A stretch of 37,122 bases of DNA from an uncultured Anaeromyxobacter sp. (GTDB taxonomy: Bacteria > Myxococcota > Myxococcia > Myxococcales > Anaeromyxobacteraceae). Positions 16,453 to 24,756 of this stretch are shown one piece after another. A program made the position numbers and the translations under genes. Every line of letters begins with the position of its first letter. The first letter of the stretch is position 1. A model generated the notes under the pieces. The model was not told the DNA's origin, made no database searches, and was given only the letters and a program-made list of their open reading frames with translations. The stretch covers positions 1 to 37,122 of the forward strand of contig CAIVAR010000042.1 in NCBI GenBank assembly GCA_903904005.1, written 5' to 3'.

Positions 16453-16481
16453 ATGCTAGCGCGCCCCGGTCACCGCCGGAA
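16453..16481 (-). promoter_or_regulatory. Predicted promoter of the MoaD-MoaE fusion gene
   Basis: On the minus strand TTCCGG (16481-16476), 17 bases, TAGCAT (16458-16453), then seven bases and the GTG start codon. The -35 box lies in the end of rseP. The transcript would start at or one base before the start codon. Confidence 0.4.
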
Positions 16482-17540
16482 GAGTCGCGGCAGGTCCCCG
16501 AAGAGGGTGACGCCGATGAGCAGGCCGAAGAGGAGGACGAATCCGACGGTGTGGATCACCGCCTCGACCCGCTGGTTGACGGGGCGGCGCACCACCATCT
16601 CGTAGACGAGGAAGATGAGCCGCCCGCCGTCGAGGGCCGGGAGGGGGAGGAAGTTGAAGATGGCGAGCATGATGGAGATGAGCCACACCATCATGAGGAA
16701 CGGGGCCGCGCCGGCGCGGGCGCTGCGGGTCATCTCCTGCGCGATGCCGAGCGGTCCCTGGAGCTCCGCCTTCTGCTTGCGGGTCACGATCTGGCCGAGC
16801 CCGCCGAGGATCTCGCCGGCCTTGTCGTTGGTACGCCGCACCCCCATCGCGATCGACTCGAGGAGGCCGGCCCGCACGGCGCGGAGGTTCGGGGCGATGC
16901 CGGCCTTGCCGATGCCGCCCGCGTCGTCGGGGTGGAGCAGGAGCGCCTCGGGAGAGGCCCCCGCCGCGGCGCCGGCCCGTGCGACCGAGAGCGGGAGGTC
17001 CTGGCCGGGATGGGAGCGGACCGCCTGGACGAGCTCCTTCCAGTCGGCGATCGGCGCGCCGGCCGCGGCCACGACCCGGTCGCCGGCCCGCAGCCCGGCC
17101 CGAGCGGCCGCGCCGCCAGGGATGACGTCGCCCACCACCGCGCTCTGGTCCGGCTCGCGCAGCCCCATGGTCGCGATGAGCCCGATCGCCATGACGATGG
17201 CGAGCAGGTAGTTCATGGCCGGGCCGGCCAGGATGACCAGGAAGCGCTTCCACGCCGGCTTGGCCGAGTAGGTGCCGGTGTCGCCGGGGGCGAGATCCTC
17301 CCCGGGCGCCATCCCGGCGATCTTGACGTAGCCGCCGAGCGGGATGGCCGAGACCGCCCACTCGGTGTCGCCGCGCTTCCGCGACCAGACCACAGGCCCG
17401 AAGCCGACGCTGAAGCGCTCGACGCGCATGCCCGACCAGCGGGCCGCGAGGTAGTGGCCGAGCTCGTGGATGACGATGAGCAGGCCGAAGGCCAGCACCG
17501 TGACGGCCACCATCGGGATGGATTGGAGGATCTCGTTCAT
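16470..17540 (-). CDS. rseP: RseP-type site-2 protease (membrane zinc metalloprotease)
   Basis: A 356-residue intramembrane protease. The zinc site HELGH is at 25-29 in the first membrane span (LIVIHELGHYLAARW), followed by 'VGFGPVVWSRKRGDTEW..SAIPLGGYVKIAGM'; a membrane span 'RFLVILAGPAMNYLLAIVMA'; one PDZ domain (about 125-190, 'VIPGGAAARAGLRAGDRVVAA'); and the second metal-ligand motif 'NFLPLPALDGGRL' with its Asp. Escherichia coli RseP (450 residues) has two PDZ domains; this form has one. Family members cut anti-sigma factors or signal-peptide remnants in the membrane. It starts inside the AMMECR1 stop (ATGA overlap). It is not next to dxr or cdsA, its usual partners. Confidence 0.9.
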   Translation of the reverse strand: MNEILQSIPMVAVTVLAFGLLIVIHELGHYLAARWSGMRVERFSVGFGPVVWSRKRGDTEWAVSAIPLGGYVKIAGMAPGEDLAPGDTGTYSAKPAWKRFLVILAGPAMNYLLAIVMAIGLIATMGLREPDQSAVVGDVIPGGAAARAGLRAGDRVVAAAGAPIADWKELVQAVRSHPGQDLPLSVARAGAAAGASPEALLLHPDDAGGIGKAGIAPNLRAVRAGLLESIAMGVRRTNDKAGEILGGLGQIVTRKQKAELQGPLGIAQEMTRSARAGAAPFLMMVWLISIMLAIFNFLPLPALDGGRLIFLVYEMVVRRPVNQRVEAVIHTVGFVLLFGLLIGVTLFGDLPRLFRR

Positions 17541-18100
17541 GGGGTTTCCGGGGCCGGGCCGCCGAACTCCTCCGCCTCGAAGGTCTCGAGGGTCGTGGAG
17601 GGATCGGTCCAGGCGTCGGCCCGCAGGCCGGCCTTCAGGCAGGCGTGCTTGAGGAAGGTGGGCGCATCCCAGCCGCGCTCGACGGCGACGACCGGGAGGA
17701 GCACGCCCCGGTGCCAGCCCTGCTTCACGACGAGGCCGTGCGCGCCGACGCGCAGCGTGGCGGGGTCCGGGAGGGGGACGCGGGGTCCGAGCGCCGACAC
17801 GTGGACGTCGAGGTCGTCGGCCTCGCCCGACGTGAGGGGCGGGAAGCGCGGGTCGGTGAAGGCGGCAGCCACGGCCATCTCGGCCACCGTCCGTGCGAGC
17901 GACCCCTCGGGATCGAAGCGCCCGATGCAGCCCCGCAGTTCCCCGCGGCGGTGGAGCGTGACGAAGGCACCGCGCCGCTCCGCGAGGGCGCCGGACTCCG
18001 GCAGGGCAGGGGGAGGGCCGAGCCCCAGGCGGGCGCGGATGGCCTCGCGGGCGATGCCGAGGAGGGCTCCCCGCTCGGCGGGGGAGAGGGGGCCGGTCAC
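17537..18100 (-). CDS. AMMECR1 domain protein (AmmeMemoRadiSam system protein A type)
   Basis: A 187-residue AMMECR1-family protein. The family hallmark LRGCIG is at 55-60, preceded by 'RGAFVTLHRRG' and followed by 'EMAVAAAFTDPRFPPLTSGEADDLDVHVSALGP' and 'KQGWHRGVLLPVVAVERGWDAPTFLKHACLKAGL'. In many prokaryotes the domain is linked with a Memo protein and a radical SAM enzyme; neither partner is in this window. The molecular role is not established. The GTG start at 18100 has a good Shine-Dalgarno (GGAGG, five bases away) and overlaps the Nudix stop by four bases; the end overlaps rseP. Confidence 0.88.
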   Translation of the reverse strand: MTGPLSPAERGALLGIAREAIRARLGLGPPPALPESGALAERRGAFVTLHRRGELRGCIGRFDPEGSLARTVAEMAVAAAFTDPRFPPLTSGEADDLDVHVSALGPRVPLPDPATLRVGAHGLVVKQGWHRGVLLPVVAVERGWDAPTFLKHACLKAGLRADAWTDPSTTLETFEAEEFGGPAPETP

Positions 18101-18519
18101 GGGCGCCTCCGTGCCCCGGTGAGCAGGTACCGGCGCACGTCGGCGAGGATCTCCCGGTGATCGAAGACGATCGGGGAGGGGAGCGCGTCCCACGGGAAGG
18201 CGACCGCTTCCGCCGCGTCGTCACCCCCGCGGGGCTCCCCCGCGGACGACGCCAGGAAGACCGTGCTGATGGTGTGGCGGCGCGGGTCTCGGGCCGGGTC
18301 GGAGTAGGTGTGGAACTGCTCGAGAAGCGTCACCGCGAGACCGGTCTCCTCCTCGGACTCCCGTGCCGCGGCCGCCTCGAGTGTCTCACCGTCGTCGACG
18401 AATCCGCCGGGCAGGGCCCAGCCGTGCGGTGGGTTCGCACGGCGGACGAGCACCACCCGGTCCCCAGGGAGGAGGATCGCCGCGTCGACGGTGGGAGCCG
18501 GGTTCCGGTGGGCGGCCAT
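18097..18519 (-). CDS. Nudix hydrolase
   Basis: A 140-residue Nudix protein with a complete Nudix box at 39-61 (G-X5-E-X7-RE-X2-EE-X-G pattern: GFVDDGE, ARESEEETGL), preceded by 'VVLVRRANPPHGWALPGG'. The shape, with 'FHTYSDPARDPRRHTISTVFLA' after the box, resembles ADP-ribose or NADH pyrophosphatase-type members, so hydrolysis of a nucleoside-diphosphate derivative is likely; the substrate cannot be read from the sequence. The ATG at 18519 is seven bases after the stop of the 393-residue gene, and the end overlaps the AMMECR1 gene (GTGA). Confidence 0.88.
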   Translation of the reverse strand: MAAHRNPAPTVDAAILLPGDRVVLVRRANPPHGWALPGGFVDDGETLEAAAARESEEETGLAVTLLEQFHTYSDPARDPRRHTISTVFLASSAGEPRGGDDAAEAVAFPWDALPSPIVFDHREILADVRRYLLTGARRRP

Positions 18520-18526
18520 GGTCCGC

Positions 18527-19708
18527 TCAGGGACGCTGCGCCGCGATGACCGGCTTCGCGGGGGCGGCCGGCGCGGGGGCGCCGTGGTTCGGGAAGGCCT
18601 TCTCGACCATGGCCCGGGCGAACGGGACGTCGCGCCCGGGGAGGCCCGCCGCCAGCGCCCGGGAGGCCGCGGCGGCCTGGGCGGCCCGGTCCGGGAGTCC
18701 CATGCCGGCGAGGTGGACGCCGGCCGTGAGCAGGCGCGCGGCGAGCCGCTCCCGGCAGGGGGCGTCGAGCCAGCCCTCGATCGCACTCGCGATGGCCTCC
18801 TCCGAGCGGCGGGTTCGCTCGGCCAGGTCGATCTCGCCCGGCGCCGCGGCGAGGTCGTCGAGGCGCTTGGCGAGCGCACGAAGCGCCGCCTCGTCGGCGA
18901 GCCACCCGCGCAGCATGGGAAGCGTGTGCAACTCCGCCGATGCCGCGAGCGCGCGCCGCTCCTCCTCCTCGGGAAGCGGGGGAAGGAGCGTCGCCGGATC
19001 GGGTGCCGGGGTCCCCGGTCCGATGCGCGCGATCCAGGCGTCGGCCCCCTCGGGCACGGCCTTTCCCGAGGCGTCGTTCCGCCTGCGGGCGGCGGCCACC
19101 ATGGCCCGCGCGTGCCCCGGGTCGAGCTCGCCCACGCCCATGGCCTGGCCGCGCTCGCCGATGTCCTTGCCGAACGTCCGGTACTCCTTGCGTCCGAGCA
19201 CGCCCACCTGGAGTTCGAGGAAGCCGAGGACGTCCGAGACCACGGCCTGCCCGACCTCCACGCCACGGCCGGGGACGTTTCGCGCGATCCAGATGGCGCG
19301 CTCGCCCTGGCCGTCGACGGAGGAGGCGTAGCAGGCGAAGACCTCCTCCACGGCCGCCCCTGGCGGAGGGGGCGCGGTGCGGGGCGCCTCCGGCACCGAG
19401 ACGCCGCGCGTCCGGAGCAGGTGGAGGGCGCGCTTGGCCTCCTTCGAGAGCACCTTGTCCGGGCAGGCCGCGAGCGTGGCGAGCACGTCGAGTCGCTCGC
19501 CGGTGAGCGCCGCCTTGAGCAGGGCAGCGGACAGGGGGGGAGGCAAGGTCGCGATCTCCTCCGGCCGGGCCTTGGCCAGGCCCACGAGGAGGCGGGCGGC
19601 GCGGGCCGCCTCGGCGCGGGGAAGGCCGGTCTGGTCGGCCACTTCCTGGCTGCCGACGTTCGGGTCCCGCAGGAGGGCGAGGATCCGGTCTGGGTCGTCG
19701 ATGGGCAT
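18527..19708 (-). CDS. Conserved-looking protein of unknown function (393 aa)
   Basis: A soluble protein with no motif I recognise. The N-terminal 110 residues look like a bundle of short helices of winged-helix or HEAT-like type ('DPDRILALLRDPNVGSQEVADQTGL', 'LLKAALTGERLDVLATLAA', 'DKVLSKEAKRALHLLRTRGV'), then a Pro-rich linker (APRTAPPPPG), then an alpha/beta part ('EEVFACYASSVDGQGERAIWIARNVP'), and a helical C-terminal half. It begins the operon that continues with Nudix, AMMECR1 and RseP. The codon pattern is fully GC-ending, typical of a genuine gene here. The ATG has no Shine-Dalgarno site; a TTGTCG-17-TAGATT promoter ends nine bases upstream. Confidence 0.75.
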   Translation of the reverse strand: MPIDDPDRILALLRDPNVGSQEVADQTGLPRAEAARAARLLVGLAKARPEEIATLPPPLSAALLKAALTGERLDVLATLAACPDKVLSKEAKRALHLLRTRGVSVPEAPRTAPPPPGAAVEEVFACYASSVDGQGERAIWIARNVPGRGVEVGQAVVSDVLGFLELQVGVLGRKEYRTFGKDIGERGQAMGVGELDPGHARAMVAAARRRNDASGKAVPEGADAWIARIGPGTPAPDPATLLPPLPEEEERRALAASAELHTLPMLRGWLADEAALRALAKRLDDLAAAPGEIDLAERTRRSEEAIASAIEGWLDAPCRERLAARLLTAGVHLAGMGLPDRAAQAAAASRALAAGLPGRDVPFARAMVEKAFPNHGAPAPAAPAKPVIAAQRP

Positions 19709-19717
19709 CGGAGGCGG

Positions 19718-19746
19718 AATCTACACGCCGACCCCCCGGGCGACAA
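19718..19746 (-). promoter_or_regulatory. Predicted promoter of the 393-aa gene/Nudix/AMMECR1/rseP operon
   Basis: On the minus strand TTGTCG (19746-19741), 17 bases, TAGATT (19723-19718), then nine bases and the ATG. Both boxes match four of six consensus bases. The predicted leader is about two bases. Confidence 0.5.
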
Positions 19747-19777
19747 TGTCGCTTACACCCGATCGGTACCGAGCCCC

Positions 19778-19805
19778 TTGACCCGATGAAGATTTCTCTT
19801 ATCAT
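19778..19805 (+). promoter_or_regulatory. Strong promoter of the metallothionein-like gene
   Basis: TTGACC at 19778-19783, 16 bases, TATCAT at 19800-19805 (five of six matches in each box). This is the best sigma-70-like promoter in the window. Transcription would begin near 19812, leaving a leader of about 70 bases with a clear Shine-Dalgarno. Confidence 0.65.
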
Positions 19806-19882
19806 TCACGCGTCCAACCGCTGCACGAACGCTTCCACCCGAAGGGGCGGACGTGGCCAGCCACAGAGCAAGGAGCCGCACC

Positions 19883-20353
19883 ATGACCCGTCGCCTGATC
19901 TCGAACATCGCCCTCGGAATCGCCGGGGCGTTCGCGCTTCTCATCGCCGTCCCGGCCTTCGCCTGCGACTGCGACAAGAAGGCCACCACCGACAAGACCG
20001 AGAAGAAGACCGCCACGCCGGCGCCTGCCCAGCCGCAGCAGCAGGCGCCCGCCCAGGAGAAGAAGGCCTCGGCCGCCAAGGCCGGCACCCTTCTCGTGGC
20101 CGCTGCCGACTGCAAGTGCGGCGCGAAGGACCCCAAGGACTGCAAGTGCGAGAAGGGCTGCAAGTGCCAGGACAAGCACGGCACGACCGACAAGCCCAAG
20201 GCCAGCGCGGCCTCGTCCTCCCAGATCCTCGTCGCCGCGGCCTGCGCCTGCGGCGCCAAGGACGTCAAGGACTGCAAGTGCGGCGAGAAGTGCAAGTGCG
20301 CCGACAAGAAGGACGCCCCGAAGAGCGACGCCCCGAAGGCCAAGGCGGCGTAG
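19883..20353 (+). CDS. Exported cysteine-rich metallothionein-like protein
   Basis: A 156-residue protein not matching any family I know. Residues 1-27 form a signal peptide (MTRRLISN, then a hydrophobic stretch ending AVPAFA). The mature part starts CDCDKK, then a Lys/Pro/Gln/Ala spacer, then two copies of a module of about 28 residues: 'LLVAAADCKCGAKDPKDCKC' onward (Cys 77, 79, 87, 89, 93, 95) and 'ILVAAACACGAKDVKDCKC' onward (Cys 121, 123, 131, 133, 137, 139). Both have exactly the spacing CXC-X7-CXC-X3-CXC; the mature protein has 14 Cys. Metal binding outside the cytoplasm is inferred from the CXC pairs. The start follows AAGGAG by seven bases. AFAC is not a good lipobox because of the Phe. 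Confidence 0.85.
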   Translation: MTRRLISNIALGIAGAFALLIAVPAFACDCDKKATTDKTEKKTATPAPAQPQQQAPAQEKKASAAKAGTLLVAAADCKCGAKDPKDCKCEKGCKCQDKHGTTDKPKASAASSSQILVAAACACGAKDVKDCKCGEKCKCADKKDAPKSDAPKAKAA

Positions 20354-20374
20354 TTCTCGCGCCGTGAAGTGAAC

Positions 20375-20408
20375 GAGGCCCCGCTCGGCGATGCCGGGTG
20401 GGGCCTTC
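20375..20408 (+). terminator. Hairpin terminator between the metallothionein-like gene and uvrA
   Basis: AGGCCCC at 20376-20382 pairs with GGGGCCT at 20400-20406, and the interior (GCTCGGC against GCCGGGT) extends the stem. The stem begins 22 bases after the stop codon. The U tract is weak (TTCGTCAATTCC), so efficiency is uncertain. It may serve both convergent genes. Confidence 0.55.
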
Positions 20409-20440
20409 GTCAATTCCGGCGTGGTGGGTTGGTGGTTCTT

Positions 20441-20460
20441 GCGCGCCCTGAAGGGCGCGC
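20441..20460 (-). terminator. Perfect 8-bp hairpin with UUCA loop after uvrA
   Basis: On the minus strand GCGCGCCC-TTCA-GGGCGCGC begins three bases after the uvrA stop. There is no U tract downstream (AAGAACCACC). It matches in design the hairpin after the acyl-CoA dehydrogenase gene (26833-26852): eight paired bases, UUCA loop in the sense strand, two or three bases after the stop. Confidence 0.55.
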
Positions 20461-20463
20461 GGA

Positions 20464-23346
20464 TCAGCCAACCCTCTCGCCGCCGCGGTGCCGAGCGCGC
20501 TGCCGCTCGAGCATCTGCCCCAGGTAATGGCCGGTGTGGCTCGCCCGGCTGAGCGCCACCTCCTCCGGGGTCCCCTCGGCGACCACGTGACCACCCTCCT
20601 CGCCACCCTCGGGGCCGAGGTCGATGACCCAGTCGGACGACTTGATGACGTCGAGGTTGTGCTCGATCACCACCACCGAGTTGCCGGCGTCGACCAGCCG
20701 GTCGAGCACGGTGAGCAGCTTCTTCACGTCGTCGAAGTGCAGGCCGGTGGTGGGCTCGTCGAGGATGTAGAGGGTGCGCCCGGTGCCCACCCGGGCCAGC
20801 TCGCGCGACAGCTTGATGCGCTGCGCCTCGCCGCCCGAGAGGGTGGGGGAGGGCTGCCCGAGCTTCACGTAGCCGAGGCCGACGTCGTCGAGCGTGGTGA
20901 GGATGCGCTGGATCTCCTTGTGGTTCGCGAAGTGGAGGATGGCCTCGCGAACCGAGAGGTCGAGCACCTCGGCGATGTTCTTTCCCTTGAACTGCACCCG
21001 CAGGGTGGCCTCGTTGAAGCGCTTGCCCTGGCAGACCTCGCAGGGCACGAGTACGTCGGCGAGGAAGTGCATCTCCACCATCTTCATGCCGTCGCCCTGG
21101 CAGGCCTCGCAGCGCCCGCCCTTCACGTTGAAGCTGAAGCGGCCGGGCTGGTAGCCGAGGCTGCGGGCCTCCGGGGTCTGGGCGAAGACGTCGCGCACCA
21201 GGTCGAACACCTTGGTGTAGGTGGCCGGATTGGAGCGCGGGGTGCGCCCGATGGGCTGCTGGTTGATGTCGATGACCTTGTCGATCTGCTCGTGGCCGAC
21301 GATGGACCGGTGGCGCCCCGGTACCTCGCGCGACCCGTAGAGGAGGCGGGCGAGCGCCGGGTGGAGGATGCCGTTCACGAGCGTCGACTTGCCGGCGCCC
21401 GAGACGCCGGTGACGGACACGAAGCAGCCGAGGGGGAAGGAGACGGTGATGTCCTTCAGGTTGTTCTCGGTGGCCCCGGCGATGACGAGGCGCGCCTTGC
21501 CCACCGGGCGGCGCCGCTCGGGAACCGTGATCTCCGTGCGTCCCGACAGGTAGGCGCCGGTGAGCGAGGCCGGGTCGGCCATGACGTGGGCAGGGGTTCC
21601 CGCCGACACCACCCGGCCGCCGTGCTCGCCGGCCCCCGGGCCGAAGTCGACGATCCAGTCGGCCGCCTCCATGGTCTCCTCGTCGTGCTCCACGACGATG
21701 ACCGAGTTGCCGATGTCGCGCAGCCGCTTGAGCGTCCCGAGGAGCTTCCCGTTGTCCCGCTGGTGCAGGCCGATGGAGGGCTCGTCGAGGATGTAGATGA
21801 CGCCGGTGAGCTCGCTGCCCATCTGGGAGGCGAGCCGGATGCGCTGGCTCTCGCCGCCGGAGAGGGAAGGACCGGGCCGGTCGAGGGTCAGGTAGGAGAG
21901 CCCCACGTCGACGAGGAAGCGCAGCCGGTTCTTGATCTCCTTGAGGAGCTCCTCGGCGATGCGCGCCTCCGACCCCTGGAGCGCGAGCGCGTCGAGCCAG
22001 GAGAGCGCCTCCCGGATGGTCCGGCGCGACAGCTCGACGATGCCGACGCCGCGCACCTTCACCGCGCGGCTCTCGGCGCGAAGCCGCTCGCCCCCGCAGG
22101 CCGGGCAGGGCTTGTCGGAGAAGAAGCGCATGTAGTACCGGCGCATGGCCTCCGACCCGGTGGACTTGAAGCGCCGGTAGAGCTGGTTCAGCACCCCCTC
22201 CCACTGGATGCGGTAGCCCTTCACCCCGGCGGCCTGCGTGCCGAGGAGGATGACGTCGCGGTGCTGCTTCGACAGCTTCGACCAGGGGGTGTCGAGGTCG
22301 ATGGCGAGCGCGCGGGAGAGATGCTCCACGAACTCGAAGGTCCACCCCTCGCCCCGCTCCATGCCGCTCGCCCAGGGCTCCACCGCGCCGTCGCGGATGG
22401 TGCGCGAGGGGTCGGGGATGATGAGGTCCGCGTCCATCTCGGCGCGGGTGCCGAGCCCCTGGCACTCGGTGCAGGAGCCGACCGGGCTGTTGAACGAGAA
22501 GGCCGGGGGGGCCAGCTCGCCGAAGGAGATGCCGCAGGTCGGGCAGGCGTTCAGCTCGGAGAAGAAGCGGTCGTGCTTCTTGTACTCCTCCGGGTCGATG
22601 CCCGGCCCGACCTTCTGCTCCTTGTCGGTCTCGGCGACGATGAGCGTGCCCTTGCCCTCGCGCAGCGCCGTCTCCACCGAGTCGGTGAGCCGCCCGCGGA
22701 TGGTGTCCTTCACCACCAGTCGATCGACCACGAGCTCGATGTCGTGCTTCAGCTTCTTGTCGAGGGAGAGCCGCTCCTCCAGGGAGTGGGCCACCCCGTC
22801 GACGCGCACGCGGGAGAAGCCCCGCTTCTGGGCGTCGCCGAGCAGGTCGCGGTACTCGCCCTTCCGGTTCTGCACCAGCGGGGCGAGGACCAGGATGCGC
22901 GACCCGGCGGGCATCTCCAGGATGGCGTCGACGATCTGCTGCGGCGTCTGCTTGCCCACCTTGCGGCCGCACGACGGGCAGTGCTGCTGGCCGATGGAGG
23001 CGTAGAGCACGCGCAGGTAGTCGTGCACCTCGGTGATGGTCCCCACCGTCGAGCGCGGGTTGTTGGAGGCCGCCTTCTGCTCGATGGAGATGGTGGGGGA
23101 GAGGCCGCGCAGGGTGTCGTAGCGGGGCTTCTCCATCTGCCCGAGGAACTGGCGGGCGTAGGAGGAGAGCGACTCCACATAGCGCCGCTGCCCCTCCGCG
23201 TAGAGGGTGTCGAACGCCAGCGAACTCTTGCCCGAGCCCGAGACGCCCGTGAAGACCACCAGTCGCTTCTTGGGGATCTCGACGTCGACGGACTTGAGGT
23301 TGTGCTCGCGGGCGCCCTTGACGCTGATGGTGTCGGGCTCGGTCAT
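20464..23346 (-). CDS. uvrA: Excinuclease ABC subunit A
   Basis: A 960-residue UvrA, the damage-recognition ATPase of nucleotide excision repair. Two ABC ATPase units are present: Walker A '[15 protein letters not shown]' near residue 34 and '[15 protein letters not shown]' in the second half; two signature motifs '[14 protein letters not shown]' and '[15 protein letters not shown]'; and zinc modules 'CPSCGRKVG', '[17 protein letters not shown]', 'CPACGGERL' and '[19 protein letters not shown]'. The length is slightly above the Escherichia coli protein (940). A long open frame on the opposite strand over this gene is only a reflection of its GC-rich codons. Start ATG 23346 ([18 protein letters not shown]). 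Confidence 0.97.
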   Translation of the reverse strand: MTEPDTISVKGAREHNLKSVDVEIPKKRLVVFTGVSGSGKSSLAFDTLYAEGQRRYVESLSSYARQFLGQMEKPRYDTLRGLSPTISIEQKAASNNPRSTVGTITEVHDYLRVLYASIGQQHCPSCGRKVGKQTPQQIVDAILEMPAGSRILVLAPLVQNRKGEYRDLLGDAQKRGFSRVRVDGVAHSLEERLSLDKKLKHDIELVVDRLVVKDTIRGRLTDSVETALREGKGTLIVAETDKEQKVGPGIDPEEYKKHDRFFSELNACPTCGISFGELAPPAFSFNSPVGSCTECQGLGTRAEMDADLIIPDPSRTIRDGAVEPWASGMERGEGWTFEFVEHLSRALAIDLDTPWSKLSKQHRDVILLGTQAAGVKGYRIQWEGVLNQLYRRFKSTGSEAMRRYYMRFFSDKPCPACGGERLRAESRAVKVRGVGIVELSRRTIREALSWLDALALQGSEARIAEELLKEIKNRLRFLVDVGLSYLTLDRPGPSLSGGESQRIRLASQMGSELTGVIYILDEPSIGLHQRDNGKLLGTLKRLRDIGNSVIVVEHDEETMEAADWIVDFGPGAGEHGGRVVSAGTPAHVMADPASLTGAYLSGRTEITVPERRRPVGKARLVIAGATENNLKDITVSFPLGCFVSVTGVSGAGKSTLVNGILHPALARLLYGSREVPGRHRSIVGHEQIDKVIDINQQPIGRTPRSNPATYTKVFDLVRDVFAQTPEARSLGYQPGRFSFNVKGGRCEACQGDGMKMVEMHFLADVLVPCEVCQGKRFNEATLRVQFKGKNIAEVLDLSVREAILHFANHKEIQRILTTLDDVGLGYVKLGQPSPTLSGGEAQRIKLSRELARVGTGRTLYILDEPTTGLHFDDVKKLLTVLDRLVDAGNSVVVIEHNLDVIKSSDWVIDLGPEGGEEGGHVVAEGTPEEVALSRASHTGHYLGQMLERQRARHRGGERVG

Positions 23347-23414
23347 CCGGCCCTACTTAATCCCGCCGAGGTGCGTTGGCTACCGCACCGAAACCTGATA
23401 CGGCACCCATTCTC

Positions 23415-23882
23415 ATGGCCGAACTCACCAACGATTCCGGTGCGATCCGGCTCCTCGTCGACCCGGTGACCCGGGAAGGGGGGGGGAGGATCCTGGCGTC
23501 GGTGGCCATCGAGTACCGGGACGCCCGGGATCGGGAGTGGTGGCCGCTCGTCCGGCTCCCGGTGATCCACCTCCTGCCCGGGTCGGCCGAGGCCCTGGTG
23601 GCGGGGCTCCAGGACGTCCTGCGAGGCGCCGCGCCGGGGTTCGCCTGGCAGTCGGGGGACGGCGCGCTGGGGCTCCAGGTGGGGGTGCCGGAGGGGCAGG
23701 GGGACCTGCTGCTCGCCGAGGTGGGGGTGGACCTGGCCCTCTTCCTGGCCGAGTCGGCGGGCGCGCCCCGCCGGGAGGGTGCCGAGGCGGCCCTCTTCCG
23801 CTGGCCGGTGACCCGGGGTGCCGCGGTGGCGTTCGGGGACGGCCTGCGGCGCGAGGCCGAGGGTCTCGGGCGCGATGCGTAG
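23415..23882 (+). CDS. Hypothetical protein (155 aa)
   Basis: I do not recognise the family. It starts at ATG 23415 (MAELTNDSGAIRLLVDP), divergent from uvrA across a 68-base spacer; a TTG 13 codons upstream is less likely. The sequence looks like an alpha/beta protein of soluble type with strands such as 'RILASVAIEYRD' and 'ALGLQVGVPEG' and a helix 'DLLLAEVGVDLALFLAE'. A TTGGCT-17-TACGGC pair (23376-23404) could be its promoter. A run of eight G sits in the coding sequence near 23478-23485. Its last eight bases overlap the first EamA gene, so they form an operon. Confidence 0.65.
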   Translation: MAELTNDSGAIRLLVDPVTREGGGRILASVAIEYRDARDREWWPLVRLPVIHLLPGSAEALVAGLQDVLRGAAPGFAWQSGDGALGLQVGVPEGQGDLLLAEVGVDLALFLAESAGAPRREGAEAALFRWPVTRGAAVAFGDGLRREAEGLGRDA

Positions 23883-24756
23883 CGGGATCTCCCCCGCGTC
23901 GCGGGCCCGGTTCCTGCTCTTCCTGGCCGCCGCGCTCTTCGGCCTGCTCGCCGTGCTGGCCCGGTTCGCCTCCCTCGAGGGGCTCACCGCGGCCCAGGTC
24001 GCCACGGTGCGCTTCGCCGTCGGCACCGCCATCGCGCTGGCCATCTTCCGCCTGCGCCCCGGCACCTTCCGCCCCGTGCGGCGCGGCCTGCTCGTCACCC
24101 GCGGGGTCCTGGGCGGGCTGGCGGCCCTGCTCTACTTCTACGCGCTCTCGCTCATCCCGGCCGGGCAGGCCACGCTGCTCAACAACACCTTCCCGGTCAT
24201 CGCCGTGGCCATCTCCTATTTCACGCTGGGTGAGCGCCCGACCTGGCACCTCCTGCTCGCGCTGGGCGTGACGAGCCTGGGTGTCTTCCTGGTCATCGGC
24301 GGCGGCCAGGCCGGCTTCACCATGGGGTGGGGGCAATGGGTCGGCATCGCCTCGGCGGTGCTGGGGGCGGGGGCGGTCACCTCCATCCGGGCGCTGCGGG
24401 CCACCGACAACGCCGCCACCATCTTCTTCGCCTTCACGCTGGGTGGGTTGCTGGTCTCGGCGCCGCTCTCGCTCGGGACCTGGAGCTTCCACGAGCACGC
24501 CTGGATCTTCGCCATGGCGGCGGGCGTGGTCTCCTTCGCGGCGCAGATCTCCATGACCGAGGCCTACGGCGCCCTCACCGTGGCCGAGGCCGCGGTCTGG
24601 CAGCAGCTCACCCCGGTGGCGAGCTACCTCTGGGCCGGGGCCGTGCTGGGCGAGGGGCTGTCGTCGGTGGGGATCGCCGGCGTGGCGCTGGGGATCGGCG
24701 GGGTGGTCTACGGCTCGGTGCTGGGGAGGAAACCACCCGAGCCGGAGGAGGCCTGA
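23875..24756 (+). CDS. EamA/DMT-family transporter (first of a tandem pair)
   Basis: A 293-residue drug/metabolite-transporter superfamily protein with about ten membrane spans arranged as two EamA repeats. Marks: 'ARFLLFLAAALFGLLAVLAR', 'LYFYALSLIPAGQATLLNNTFPVIAV', 'ERPTWHLLLALGVTSLGVFLVIGG', and in the second repeat 'AISMTEAYGALTVAEAAVWQQLTPV'-like sequence. Substrate unknown; relatives export metabolites or amino acids. The ATG 23875 overlaps the upstream stop by eight bases, and the stop overlaps the next start (TGATG). Confidence 0.85.
   Translation: MRSGISPASRARFLLFLAAALFGLLAVLARFASLEGLTAAQVATVRFAVGTAIALAIFRLRPGTFRPVRRGLLVTRGVLGGLAALLYFYALSLIPAGQATLLNNTFPVIAVAISYFTLGERPTWHLLLALGVTSLGVFLVIGGGQAGFTMGWGQWVGIASAVLGAGAVTSIRALRATDNAATIFFAFTLGGLLVSAPLSLGTWSFHEHAWIFAMAAGVVSFAAQISMTEAYGALTVAEAAVWQQLTPVASYLWAGAVLGEGLSSVGIAGVALGIGGVVYGSVLGRKPPEPEEA

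Noticed and set aside
20488-23469. A 993-codon open frame antisense to uvrA
   Set aside because: It is the mirror of GC-rich codons of a clearly real uvrA; no protein-like motifs, no ribosome-binding site.
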